Below are positions 37,026 through 47,300 of a stretch of 55,266 bases of DNA, in pieces. This stretch comes from Candidatus Poribacteria bacterium. GTDB taxonomy: Bacteria; Poribacteria; WGA-4E; WGA-3G. Below the pieces are notes generated by a model. It had not been told where the DNA came from and searched no databases. It saw only the letters and a list, made by a program, of their open reading frames with translations. Every line of letters starts with the position of its first letter. Position 1 is the stretch's first letter. The stretch covers positions 1 to 55,266 of the forward strand of contig JAJEBZ010000029.1 of NCBI GenBank assembly GCA_022822275.1, read 5' to 3'. A program made the position numbers and the translations under genes.

Positions 37026-37184
37026 TTATTTTCGGTTTAACATCTTCCGTGTTGCAATAAACTTCCCTGCTGTGAGTGTGTAGAAATACATGCTCCTCGC
37101 CACAGGTTCACTAAACTTAATTTTGCCATCCCAATACGCTGCACGTCTCGTGTTCTGATTAAGTCCAAATATTTCCTTTTCTAC
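37026..37184 (-). pseudogene. remnant of FlgD-like C-terminal domain
   Basis: A 52-codon minus-strand frame, without a start codon, reads RAAYWDGKIKF, then SMYFYTLTAGKFIATRKML and a stop. This is the terminal part of the same FlgD-Ig-like domain as at 13195-13545 (WDGKN..TGVYFYRLTAGDFSATCKM). It has lost its beginning and probably has frame damage upstream. It lies between the glycyl-tRNA synthetase and sulfatase genes and shows that a secreted-protein gene once stood there. Confidence 0.7.
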
Positions 37185-37221
37185 TTAATTTGCGTCCATC
37201 CTGCTTAATATATCATGATAC

Positions 37222-40200
37222 TTATTCCCCTGCAATGACCAACTTTGTAAGATCAGCTACAGCATAGATGGGTTTTGCAATACGATTTAGCAGTGCTAAT
37301 CGGTTTGTGCGTAGTGCAGGTTCTTCTGCCATCACGAGGACATCATCAAAAAACGTGTCTATTACGGGTTGCAGTTCCGCTAACTGTTTCAGAAGTTCTG
37401 AATACGCGCGTGCCTGAATACTTTTTTCAAAATCAGGTTCTGCATCGGTTATGCAAGCGTTTAGTACTTTTTCAGCATCATCTTTTAGGAGTGCAGCTTC
37501 CACAGTTTCTGGCGGATTTTCAGGCAAGATTCTAAGTACCCGATTGAGTGCATTATATACTTCCTCAAAATTGGGAGTCAAGCGAAATTCGGCAAGTGCA
37601 CTCGCGCGTTTAAGAATATCCACGATGTCAACATCACTGACTGCTAAGACAGCATCAGCAATGTCAGGCGCGTATTGTTGCGTCTGTAATATAACGCGTA
37701 AACGATCTCTAAAGAAACTAAGGACACTTGACGTTGTATCTTCCGACAATTCTACTTCGTATAAAGAGATTACCTCTTTGATTACACTATCTACAGAGAT
37801 CTGTAGTTCTCTGTCCTGAAGAATACGTATAATACCAAGTGCATGCCGTCTGAGAGAATATGGGTCTTGTGAACCGGTTGGGAGTTCTTCTATACCGAAG
37901 TACCCAACGATGGTATCAAGCTTATCGGCAATTGCGAGCACTGCGCCAACTTCGGTTTCGGGTAACGGTGTGTCAGCACCAAGGGGTTGGTAATGCTCTG
38001 CGATAGCAGTAGCAACAGGTTCGGGTTCACCAGAGTTTTTTGCATAATATCTCCCCATAATTCCTTGGAGTGATGGGAATTCTATGACCATTTGTGTGGT
38101 TAAATCTGCTTTACAGAGCCATGCTGCACGTTCAACATGATGCGTAGTTGTTTCTGCTAACTTCAATTCTGTGGCAATGAACTTGACCAGCGACTTAAGC
38201 CGTTCGGTTTTTTCTAAGAGGGACCCAAGTTTTGTGTGAAAAATGACAGAACCTAATTTATCAACTTTATCAGCGAGGCTGGTTTTCTGATCTTCTCTAT
38301 AGAAGAATTCTGCATCGTTAAGTCGTGCGTTTAGGACCCGTTCATTTCCGTGCCGAACACCTTCAATATTGCCATCTGTACCATTCGAAATCGTGATAAA
38401 TTTCGCGGCAAGATCAGCATCACTTTTCCACATCGGAAAATACCGTTGATGCTTTTTCATGGCAGTAATCAATACTTCAGGAGGTAACTCAAGATGTGAC
38501 TCACTGAAATTGCCAACAATCGGCTGCGGTTTTTCCACAAGATAGGTCACCGTATCAAGCAATTCCTCATCTAATTTGGGTAGGCATCCTTCATCTTCTA
38601 AAATAGTTCTGACCTGTTTTTCTATTGTGTAACGTCGTTCATTTGGACAAGCAATGACACCAGCGGCGTGTAATTTTTGCAAGTATGTGTCCAAATCAGA
38701 TGATAACAAAGTCATTGCATCCGGATGCAATGACCGATGTCCATAAGTTATCCTTCCTGCGTGTGCATTTCCATAAGTACAATTGACAATTGCATCCCCA
38801 AGTAGTGCCACAAGCCATCTGATAGGACGCGCAAAACGAGCAAAATCCTGTGCATCTTCAGACATTGTTTCCCATCGCATTGTTTTTGGAAATCGGAGTG
38901 CTTCGATCCATTTAGGTAGGAATGTTTCCAGCAATTCGTGCGTAAATTTTCCTTCTTCACGTTTGGAAGCGGCGATATACTCTCCACGTTCAGTTTCAAC
39001 GATACGAAGGTCTGAAATTTCTACACCTTGTGTTTTGGCAAAACCGATTGCTGCTTTTGTCGGTTCACCGTTTTCATCATAAGCGATACTTTTTGGTGGT
39101 CCAACAACTTCTGTCTCCTGGCTTTCTTGCATTATTTGAACATCTTTGATAGCAAGTGTGATCCTCCGTGGCGTACCAAACGTTTGAATATCTTTAAATG
39201 GAATTCGGTGTTCTGTGAGGGATTTGGTTGCAATTTCTTTGAGCTGTTCTAATGCTGGTGGGACATAACTCGCGGGTATCTCTTCAGTCCCAATTTCAAA
39301 CAATAAATCTGTCGTTTTTTGATCCTTTTCAGGATTTGTCAATATAGAAACCACATCTAACGGTACAGTGTTCGCCTCCGTAGCAAAACTTTCCATGAGG
39401 GGATGTCCCATCTCTTCGCGTTGTGTAACATAAGCTCGTGCAATCCGTTGTGCAAGTCGTCGAACCCGTTCTATGTAACTCACCCTTTCCGTGACACTGA
39501 TAACACCTCGAGCATCTAACATATTGAAGGTATGTGAGCATTTCAAGACATGGTCGGTTGCGGGTAGTACTAAATCATTATCTAAACAGGCATGGGTTTC
39601 CTTTTCGTAGGTACTAAATAGATCAAAAAGCATATCCACATTAGCGTGTTCAAAGTTGTAGGTTGAGTATTCCACTTCACTTTGGTGGTGAACATCTCCG
39701 TAGTTCAGGTGGTCGTTCCAACGAATGTCAAAAAAGGTGTCAACGTCCTGAAGATATAGAGCAATACGTTCCAATCCGTAAGTAATTTCAGCGCAAATCG
39801 GATTGAGTTCTATGCTACCCATCTGTTGAAAATAGGTGAACTGTGTGACTTCTGCACCGTTCCACCAGACTTCCCAACCGAGCCCAGAGGCACCAAGTGT
39901 TGGTGATTCCCAGTCATCTTCTACAAAACGAATGTCGTTTTTACGTGGAGAGATACCGAGATGATAAAGACTCTCCAGATAAAGAGGCAACACATTTTCT
40001 GGTGCTGGTTTTAGAATGACTTGATATTGGTAGTATGCACCGAGACGGAAGGGATTTTCTGCATATCTACCATCGGTGGGTCTGCGGACAGGTTCTACAT
40101 AGGCGACCTGCCACGGTTCTGGCCCGAGACATCGTAAAAATGTGGCGGGGTTAAATGTGCCTGCACCGACTTCTATATCGCAAGGTTGTTGTATGATACA

Positions 40201-40254
40201 TCCGTGATCTGCCCAAAATTTCTCTAATGCTAATATAATCTCTTGAAAGGTCAT
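37222..40254 (-). CDS. glyQS: glycyl-tRNA synthetase, fused alpha and beta chains
   Basis: A 1010-residue fusion of the two normally separate subunits of the bacterial tetrameric enzyme. Residues 1 to about 290 are the alpha (GlyQ) catalytic part: [34 protein letters not shown], [18 protein letters not shown] segment, [19 protein letters not shown]. From about 315 begins the beta (GlyS) part, [19 protein letters not shown], continuing to the C-terminal helical/anticodon region. Such fusions are known in Chlamydia and some other phyla. The inner Met at 40254 is chosen because it matches the normal GlyQ start. The ribosome site is weak. Confidence 0.95.
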   Translation of the reverse strand: MTFQEIILALEKFWADHGCIIQQPCDIEVGAGTFNPATFLRCLGPEPWQVAYVEPVRRPTDGRYAENPFRLGAYYQYQVILKPAPENVLPLYLESLYHLGISPRKNDIRFVEDDWESPTLGASGLGWEVWWNGAEVTQFTYFQQMGSIELNPICAEITYGLERIALYLQDVDTFFDIRWNDHLNYGDVHHQSEVEYSTYNFEHANVDMLFDLFSTYEKETHACLDNDLVLPATDHVLKCSHTFNMLDARGVISVTERVSYIERVRRLAQRIARAYVTQREEMGHPLMESFATEANTVPLDVVSILTNPEKDQKTTDLLFEIGTEEIPASYVPPALEQLKEIATKSLTEHRIPFKDIQTFGTPRRITLAIKDVQIMQESQETEVVGPPKSIAYDENGEPTKAAIGFAKTQGVEISDLRIVETERGEYIAASKREEGKFTHELLETFLPKWIEALRFPKTMRWETMSEDAQDFARFARPIRWLVALLGDAIVNCTYGNAHAGRITYGHRSLHPDAMTLLSSDLDTYLQKLHAAGVIACPNERRYTIEKQVRTILEDEGCLPKLDEELLDTVTYLVEKPQPIVGNFSESHLELPPEVLITAMKKHQRYFPMWKSDADLAAKFITISNGTDGNIEGVRHGNERVLNARLNDAEFFYREDQKTSLADKVDKLGSVIFHTKLGSLLEKTERLKSLVKFIATELKLAETTTHHVERAAWLCKADLTTQMVIEFPSLQGIMGRYYAKNSGEPEPVATAIAEHYQPLGADTPLPETEVGAVLAIADKLDTIVGYFGIEELPTGSQDPYSLRRHALGIIRILQDRELQISVDSVIKEVISLYEVELSEDTTSSVLSFFRDRLRVILQTQQYAPDIADAVLAVSDVDIVDILKRASALAEFRLTPNFEEVYNALNRVLRILPENPPETVEAALLKDDAEKVLNACITDAEPDFEKSIQARAYSELLKQLAELQPVIDTFFDDVLVMAEEPALRTNRLALLNRIAKPIYAVADLTKLVIAGE

Positions 40255-40581
40255 ATAGTTTGTTTGTTTTCTGCTCCATTTCCGGTAGTTGTTACGAATA
40301 ATTATTGTAGCATGAGGGAGGGTTTTAAGCAATGGGATTTTTTCCGGAATACCTCTACTCCAACCCTAAAAGTCACTTGACGACGAGTAGAATTTTAAGT
40401 TTCAATTATTGATGCCGAAACAAACAGAATTGAAAAAGAGAAGAATTCAATCGGCAGAAGTCTGTTCAGTTCCAAGAAATTGAAGCACACTGTTAAGAAC
40501 TGCAGGAAACATCCCACTTTTGAGGTTGTTGTGGTGAACCTCATGCCGTTGCTTCAACAAACGAATTATAGTAGAAGTCCA
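40255..40581. other. gene-free interval
   Basis: Between the PIN gene end and the glyQS start. It contains a small GAGGTT/GAACCTC hairpin near 40518-40538 and otherwise no recognisable feature. Confidence 0.4.
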
Positions 40582-41121
40582 TCAAATAGATAACAAATAT
40601 CTATTCGCTGTTAGGATCTGAATCTCTTGAGTTTTAAAGTCTCTATCATCTGTTATTAGTGTGAATCCGTTGTTTTTGCATAGTTCAGTAATTACTTGAT
40701 CATTATAGTCAGAATCGCCTTTGGCATAATCATCAAGTAGGTCATCTATTTTTAACGTTTTAAAGCCGCTTTCTATTTGTAGACAATGTTGCATAACCCG
40801 CTTAGCATCTGCAGTAATATCTTTCGCAACTGGTTTGAAATGATGGCTATTACGAAAATTCTTGAAATATTTGAAACGCGGTGCAACAAGTTTCCATTTT
40901 CTTCTTGCGTAGGTATTAATAAATTCAGAAACGACTAAGACATCAATATATATTTGGCTTTTTGCGTTCTTAATACGTTTAAAGACATTGGAATAGATTC
41001 TCTCCCAATAATACCTCGGCTTTTGCGGCCCATATAGGTATAACCAGATATTGGCATCCAAGAATAATTGATCTTTCTTAGAAAAATTGTAGTTACGTAC
41101 ATCTATTACTTTATGCTTCAT
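40582..41121 (-). CDS. PIN-domain nuclease-like protein
   Basis: A 179-residue PIN-fold protein. The acidic site is complete: Asp22 in LFLDANIWLYL, Glu66 in VVSEFIN, Asp138/Asp141 in GDSDYNDQVI and Asp158/Asp161 in TDDRDF. These coordinate metal for RNA cleavage in VapC-type toxins and rRNA-processing PIN proteins. It is longer than typical VapC (about 130). Its start overlaps the STAS-like gene by 11 bases, so the two are translationally linked, and no VapB-type antitoxin is present. This suggests the STAS-like/GHKL partners, rather than a DNA-binding antitoxin, control it. Confidence 0.82.
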   Translation of the reverse strand: MKHKVIDVRNYNFSKKDQLFLDANIWLYLYGPQKPRYYWERIYSNVFKRIKNAKSQIYIDVLVVSEFINTYARRKWKLVAPRFKYFKNFRNSHHFKPVAKDITADAKRVMQHCLQIESGFKTLKIDDLLDDYAKGDSDYNDQVITELCKNNGFTLITDDRDFKTQEIQILTANRYLLSI

Positions 41122-41467
41122 TGTTTAATGTTTCTTGAATTGCTCTGTTGAATTTCTCGGGATTCTTGAAGTATAGTTTGGCATTGTCAACAACACGCTT
41201 CAGTAAAGCAAGATCGTCTTGTTCAGCGTCTTCAATTTTTAACAAAGAACGAATTTGATCCGTATCAAATATTCCATACAATTGACCGATCGCTGCATTC
41301 AGAAAAGCTGAAGTTAATGTCGTGACATTATGGAATGAGAGTACAACATTTAGATCCATTTCAAGAGCTGTCTTAAGGCGTTCATAAACCTTTTGACCAT
41401 CGCTGGAAGCGACGCATAATGGACTACCTACTACCTCAAACATATATATTTTAATTTCTTCTGGCAT
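41111..41467 (-). CDS. STAS-like domain protein (DUF4325 type)
   Basis: A 118-residue protein resembling the DUF4325 STAS-like family, with the diagnostic NVVLSFHNVTTLTSAFLNAA followed by IGQLYG. STAS domains bind GHKL kinases in partner-switching systems (SpoIIAA/SpoIIAB style). The ATG at 41467 is chosen because GGGAGA precedes it; an upstream start would overlap the GHKL gene. It lies 10 bases after the GHKL-STAS gene and overlaps the PIN gene. A regulated conserved Ser/Thr cannot be assigned, though the TTLTS stretch is a candidate. Confidence 0.8.
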   Translation of the reverse strand: MPEEIKIYMFEVVGSPLCVASSDGQKVYERLKTALEMDLNVVLSFHNVTTLTSAFLNAAIGQLYGIFDTDQIRSLLKIEDAEQDDLALLKRVVDNAKLYFKNPEKFNRAIQETLNNEA

Positions 41468-41477
41468 GGTTTTCTCC

Positions 41478-42350
41478 CTAAAAGATGTCTTCTGCATCTA
41501 TTTCGTGTGTAAGTGTGTAAGTGTTCGTGTCTGATGTTTTGATTTCTATACTTACTACTGTACCGGGAAATGGACAACTCAGTCGTTCGGTTTTAGTTGT
41601 ACGATTTTTCCGCTGCCAATAACCCGCATCTGATACAATTTGAATACAACCACCATTCAAGTCTATAAAGTCAATGAGTAACTTCAACCCTAACCCACCA
41701 GGCAAGTTACCTTCCTTAGTTGTGTGTCCTTCCTCTGTTGCCCAAATAATTGCCTCTTCTGGTGTATATTTTTCACCCGTGCAGTCTTTTATATTTTTTT
41801 GGATGCCAACTCCAAGGTCCGCTACCGTAAAATCAAGTTGATCTTTTTTTGGGAAAAACTGCCCACAACTAAATATTCCTAAATCAGTGCGTGAATGTAA
41901 GACAGCATTGCTGAATATCTCAAAAATGCTTTCTCTAAATTTCTTTAACAATTCGCGTGACATATCAGGTATTTCATCACGATGCAACAATTCATCTTCA
42001 ATATAATTCGCAAAAAAGTGATCGTCTTCAACGTCAAACCTTTGATAAGGAATAGTAGTTCCCCAACGATCCGGAATTGTTAGACGGCCATAGTGACTGA
42101 GAAAACCGTTTTTTGATAGAATTGTCTCAACTTCTTGGGGAATATGAATTATATTTACTTTATTTAATCTGTCACCCAAACTATAGAGGATAGCACCAAA
42201 TGCAGCACACATATCCGCATCAAACCAATATGTTTCTCTTAGATCAATCTCAACTTTATTAAAGTTTAATTCTTTTGTTTCTGCATATAGACGTGCCAAG
42301 GCATCAAAACTAGTATGGTCATGGTGAATCTTTGGTAGAAAGAATCTCAC
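41478..42350 (-). CDS. GHKL ATPase with N-terminal STAS-like region
   Basis: A 290-residue protein. The N-terminal 100 residues (VEIDLRETYWFDADMCAAFG..) look STAS-like. The C-terminal half is a HATPase/GHKL domain with N box Asn148 in IFEIFSNAVLHS, G1 box DLGVGI (178-183) and G2 box PGGLGLKLL (217-225). No phospho-acceptor His domain or receiver is present, so it resembles anti-sigma-factor kinases more than histidine kinases. It starts with GTG after TGAGGT. First gene of the GHKL/STAS-like/PIN unit. Confidence 0.82.
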   Translation of the reverse strand: MRFFLPKIHHDHTSFDALARLYAETKELNFNKVEIDLRETYWFDADMCAAFGAILYSLGDRLNKVNIIHIPQEVETILSKNGFLSHYGRLTIPDRWGTTIPYQRFDVEDDHFFANYIEDELLHRDEIPDMSRELLKKFRESIFEIFSNAVLHSRTDLGIFSCGQFFPKKDQLDFTVADLGVGIQKNIKDCTGEKYTPEEAIIWATEEGHTTKEGNLPGGLGLKLLIDFIDLNGGCIQIVSDAGYWQRKNRTTKTERLSCPFPGTVVSIEIKTSDTNTYTLTHEIDAEDIF

Positions 42351-42734
42351 ACTGATACCTCACGTAAGGTTTTGTTTAGACGTTAACTCAAATGAAACAG
42401 TTTAAATCAAGCTTGCTCTATTCTACTAATACATAGAATGTTTTAAAAGACATAATATGTGTCAACCAATACATAACAACATAGATTTTCAATTATAACA
42501 TGTAAACATTTTGAATTCAAGAAAATGTATAAAACATTGTAAATATTCTGGAGTTGTTTAATAAGCAGAAAACCCATCAAAGATTCGTTGAAATATGTTA
42601 GGACTGGTATTTAAAAAACTTTCTCCACAACATTAACAAAGTCATAGATAGTACTTGGATTTCCTATTATACCATAGTCTTATGTTGAATGCACCAAAAT
42701 TTCGTCATTACACTATCGCAGCATAAACACAACC
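42351..42734. other. AT-rich gene-free interval
   Basis: Separates the GHKL gene from the 3' end of lpd on the same strand. Very AT-rich. It should hold the GHKL-unit promoter, but no clear -35/-10 pair or repeat is seen. Confidence 0.4.
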
Positions 42735-44111
42735 TCATAACACATGCACTGCACGACCATACGCTGCCTCAGCAGACTCCATCACCATCTCCGAAAGTGT
42801 TGGATGTGCGTGAATACAATGTGCAATATCCATAGCAGACGCACCTAAACGAATTGCCACAGCAGCCTCATGAATTAGCGTTGATGCCTGTGTTCCCACA
42901 ATATGTACACCCAAAATATCTCCACTATCCGCATCTGTGACAGTCTTTACGAAACCATCTGCTTCCCTCATCCCTAATGCCATGCCACTTGCTCCATAAG
43001 GAAACCGACCTACCTTAACATCATACCCCTCATCAGTAGCCTCTTTTTCAGTCATACCCACATGTCCTATTTCAGGAAGTGTGAAAACACACCATGGAAC
43101 CACTTGATAATCCATTTCAGTTGTTTCACCGAGGCAGTTTTGTGCGGCAACCTTTCCTTCAGCAGAAGCGACATGCGCCAATAGGTATCGACTTGCAACA
43201 TCGCCCACTGCATACACACCAGGTATATTTGTCTGCATCTGTTCATTCACAACAATTTTGCCCTTTTCTGTCTGAACGCCAACCTTTTCTAATCCAATCC
43301 CTTTTGAATTATATTGTCTACCGATTGATACAAGCATCTTTTGAGCAGATAGACTTTCACCGGATTCAAGTACTGCAGTAACACCTTCCTTCGATTTCTT
43401 GACATTGGTGATATTCGAGCCTGTCTGGATCGTGATGCCTTTTCGCTTCATAAAAAGTTGGATATGACGAACAACCTGTACATCTTCAGTCGCTAAAATA
43501 GTAGGTAGCAATTCCAACACAGTAACCTTACAACCGAAAGCATTGAATATAGACGCAAATTCACATCCTGATACGCCACCACCGACAATAATTAGACTTT
43601 CAGGGGTTTCTGCAAGATTAAGAATCCCTGTCGTTGTCAACACATCGGTTTCATCAATCTCAAAAACAGACGGTTCAGCAGGCTCAGAACCAGTCGCAAT
43701 AATGACATTTTTTACATTTATCTGTTCAGATGTGCCATCAGATTTACTAATGGCAATAGTTTTCTTATCAACAAATGATGCATTTCCGCGGACAGTATGA
43801 ATTTTGTTCGCTTTTAGAAGTTTTCCAATTCCATCCTTTAGTTTCTGAATCACTTCTGTCTTGTGTTCTAATGTTTGTGAGTAGTCAACAAGCGTGCTTT
43901 GGATATTTAGTGCAGGTGTGTTTTGAACCTGTTCCGCCAAATGTGCAATAGAAAAAAGGGTCTTTGTTGGAATACAACCCCTATTTAGACACGTACCGCC
44001 CCATTCACCTTTCTCTATAAGGCATACAGTACCCCCAAGTTGTGCTGCTCTAATTGCAGCGACATAACCACCTGGTCCTCCGCCGATAATTCCAACATCA
44101 TACATTGTCAT
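42735..44111 (-). CDS. lpd: dihydrolipoamide dehydrogenase
   Basis: A 458-residue E3 flavoprotein that reoxidises lipoyl groups of 2-oxoacid dehydrogenases or the glycine cleavage system. N-terminal FAD site GIIGGGPGGYVAA, redox disulfide GGTCLNRGCIPTK, NAD site IIVGGGVSGCEFASIF, YAVGDVA, and the C-terminal interface motif HAHPTLSE with the catalytic His-Glu. The ATG at 44111 has AGGAG 5 bases upstream; a GTG two codons earlier overlaps that site. No E1 or E2 gene is adjacent. It is divergent from gltB. Confidence 0.96.
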   Translation of the reverse strand: MTMYDVGIIGGGPGGYVAAIRAAQLGGTVCLIEKGEWGGTCLNRGCIPTKTLFSIAHLAEQVQNTPALNIQSTLVDYSQTLEHKTEVIQKLKDGIGKLLKANKIHTVRGNASFVDKKTIAISKSDGTSEQINVKNVIIATGSEPAEPSVFEIDETDVLTTTGILNLAETPESLIIVGGGVSGCEFASIFNAFGCKVTVLELLPTILATEDVQVVRHIQLFMKRKGITIQTGSNITNVKKSKEGVTAVLESGESLSAQKMLVSIGRQYNSKGIGLEKVGVQTEKGKIVVNEQMQTNIPGVYAVGDVASRYLLAHVASAEGKVAAQNCLGETTEMDYQVVPWCVFTLPEIGHVGMTEKEATDEGYDVKVGRFPYGASGMALGMREADGFVKTVTDADSGDILGVHIVGTQASTLIHEAAVAIRLGASAMDIAHCIHAHPTLSEMVMESAEAAYGRAVHVL

Positions 44112-44194
44112 AACCACTCCTGTTTATTGAGATGGATATAATTCTAACACAACGGGTTAGGGTTGTCAAGGTAAGCACTTACCACAAAATATTG

Positions 44195-44224
44195 TTGACG
44201 AATCACCACAATTTAAGGTATACT
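44195..44224 (+). promoter_or_regulatory. sigma70-like promoter for gltB
   Basis: TTGACG (44195-44200), an 18-base spacer, then TATACT (44219-44224), each one mismatch from consensus. The resulting leader of about 150 bases contains small hairpins (GCG-AAAA-CGC and CGTCT-ATATT-AGACG near 44270-44305), whose regulatory role is unknown. Confidence 0.55.
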
Positions 44225-44382
44225 ATTAATTGTTGAAAAAATTACAATAAACAGAATTTGGGAGCGAAAACGCCTATACGTCTATATTAGACGCAGCATC
44301 CACGACCTTATAATGCTTTTATAACGACACACATATTTAACGGATGCTGAATACATAGATTACTTGGAGTATGATCTGACAA

Positions 44383-47300
44383 ATGGACCAATATTTATAT
44401 GAGAAAGATGCCTGTGGAGTCGGTTTTATAGCAAACATTTCAGGGAGTCGTAGTCATGCAATTTTGAAAATGGCAATACAAGCAGTTACGAATTTGACAC
44501 ATCGTGGTGCGGTTGCAGCTGATGCAAAAACCGGGGACGGTGCAGGTATATTAACACAGATTCCGGAGAAGCTATTTAGAAAAGAAGTTGATAAGTTTGA
44601 AGCACATATAGATTCAATTGATGACCTTGCTGTCGGTATGGTTTTCCTACCGGAAAATAACATTGTCGCACAAAATCGGGGGCGAGAGATCGTCACTCAC
44701 ATTTTACAGCAATATGGATGCCCACTCTTGGGGTGGCGTCCAGTTCCTATTGACGTTTCTGCTCTCGGAGAAAAGGCATTAGCAACTCTACCTTTGATAC
44801 AACAGGTACTTATTGGAAGACCCCCCCGAATCTCCACTGACAAGTTTGAAAGACATCTTTATCTTATCTGTAAAGAATTAGAACATCGTATTACTGAAGA
44901 GCAACTTGATGGATTTCACATTGCCTCCTTCTCACATCAAACTATCGTGTATAAAGGGCTGCTTGTAGCCCCACAACTTACAAAGTTTTATCCTGATTTA
45001 CAGAACCCTGACTTTGAGGCAGCTTTAGCTGTCTTCCATCAACGCTATAGCACAAACACTTCACCAACTTGGTCACTTTCACAACCTTTTAGAATGCTTG
45101 CACATAACGGTGAAATAAACACATTGATGGGAAACAGGAATTGGATGCGCGCAAGAGAGGCAGAACTAAACTCACCCATCTGGAATGAGGATATCAAGAA
45201 ACTTGCCCCCATTATCAACCCTCTTGGCAGTGATTCAATGAGCCTTGATAACGTCTTAGAGTTGCTAACCCATTCCGATTACAGCATCCTCCATTCAATG
45301 ATGCGTTTAATCCCTGAAGCTTATGAACAGATACCCGATATGCCTTCCGCATTGAAAGCATGTTATGAATACATTTCCTGCGTGAGTGAACCGTGGGACG
45401 GTCCCGCTGCTGTTGCTTTCACAGATGGAAACATAGTCGGTGCAAGTTTAGACAGAAACGGACTAAGACCCGCACGATATAAGGTGACAGATGATGGGCT
45501 TATTGTCATGGGGTCGGAAGTCGGAATCATTGAGTTGGATGATAGTCGTGTGGTCAGAAAGGGACGCTTAGGTCCAGGGCAAATGATCGCTGTTGATACT
45601 AACAACGGACGATTACTCACTGATTTAGACATAAAGAACAAAGTTGCACACCAAAAACCTTATGTCAATTGGGTTAAACAGACTATAAACTTAGATGATT
45701 TAAAACCCAATCCTTTAGGTGCAATTACACCAGTACCAGATGACTTAAACCAGAACCAAAAAGTATTTGGTTATATGACTGAAGATGTGGAAAAGTTCAT
45801 CAAACCCATGGTTCTGCAGGCAAAGGAAGCGGTCGGATCTATGGGTGATGATAGTCCCCCTGCTGTTATTTCTCGACATCCGCGTTTGCTGTACCACTAT
45901 TTTAAACAACTATTTGCACAGGTTACCAATCCTGCAATTGATTCACTCCGAGAACGGCTGGTGATGTCTTTAACGACACGTCTGGGAAGACGACGGAGTA
46001 TCCTTACAGAGACTGAAAAACATGCTCATCTAATCCGCTTGAATTCACCAATACTGACAAATGAAGAACTGGAAGCCTTGAAACGGCAAGATAATGTTGA
46101 ATTCAAGCACACTACAATTCCAGTCCTTTATCCTGTTGCTTCTGGTATACAGGGATTGGAAACAGCATTAGACAAATTGTGTGAAAGAGTTATAGATGCA
46201 GTAACTGCGGGAAATACGCTTCTGATTTTGAGCGATAGAGATGTAAATGCGGATAATGCGCCTATTCCGATGTTACTTGCTGTCGGGGCAGTACATCACC
46301 ATCTCATCCGCGAAGGCAAACGCATGCAGGTCAGTCTGATTGTTGAAGCGGGGGATCCACGTGAAGAACATCACTATGCAGTATTGTTGGGATACGGTGC
46401 TGATGCTATCAACCCATACCTTGCTTTTTCCACGATCGTTCAACTTTCCCAAGACGATGAATTTGAAGAACTCACAACAGAACAAGCCATTTTGAACTAT
46501 AAGGAAGCAGTTGAGAAAGGCATTCTAAAGATAATGGCAAAGATGGGGATATCCACAGTGTCAAGTTATCGAGGTGCACAGATATTTGAAGCAATCGGTA
46601 TCAATTCAGGCGTGATCGATAAGTGTTTTGCTGGTACCCCATCAAGGTTGGGTGGCATCGGATTTGAACACATCGCAGCAGAAACGCTCCATTTTCATAC
46701 AAAAGCATTTGGTGCGACTGATGACAGAAAAACATTACAAGAAGCAGGTTATTTCCGTTTCCGAAGACATGGTGAATTTCACGCATTTAACCCGACAGTA
46801 TTCAAAGCCATGCATAAGTTTATAAAAAGCGGTGAACCTGAAGACTATGTTGAATATGTTGATGCCGTTGAGACAGGTGAACCATCAAGTTTACGGGATC
46901 TACTCGTTTTCAAACCCAGCACTCCCATTCCCATTGAAGAAGTTGAACCTGCTGAGGATATCGTACGCCGTTTTACAACTGGAAGTATGTCTTTTGGCGC
47001 ATTAAGTCGAGAAACGCATGAGACTTTAGCGATTGCTATGAACCGACTCGGTGCCAAATCGGGAAGTGGAGAAGGCGGAGAAGATAGCGGACGATTTGAA
47101 AGACAACCGAATGGAGACCTTGCTTCAAGTGCTATCAAACAGGTCGCATCCGGACGATTTGGTGTAACACCTCAGTACCTCGCTTCCGCACGGGAATTGG
47201 AGATCAAAATGGCACAAGGCTCCAAACCTGGAGAAGGTGGACAGATTCCTGGTCATAAAGTAACTTTGGAAATCGCAAAGATTCGTCACTCAATTCCAGG

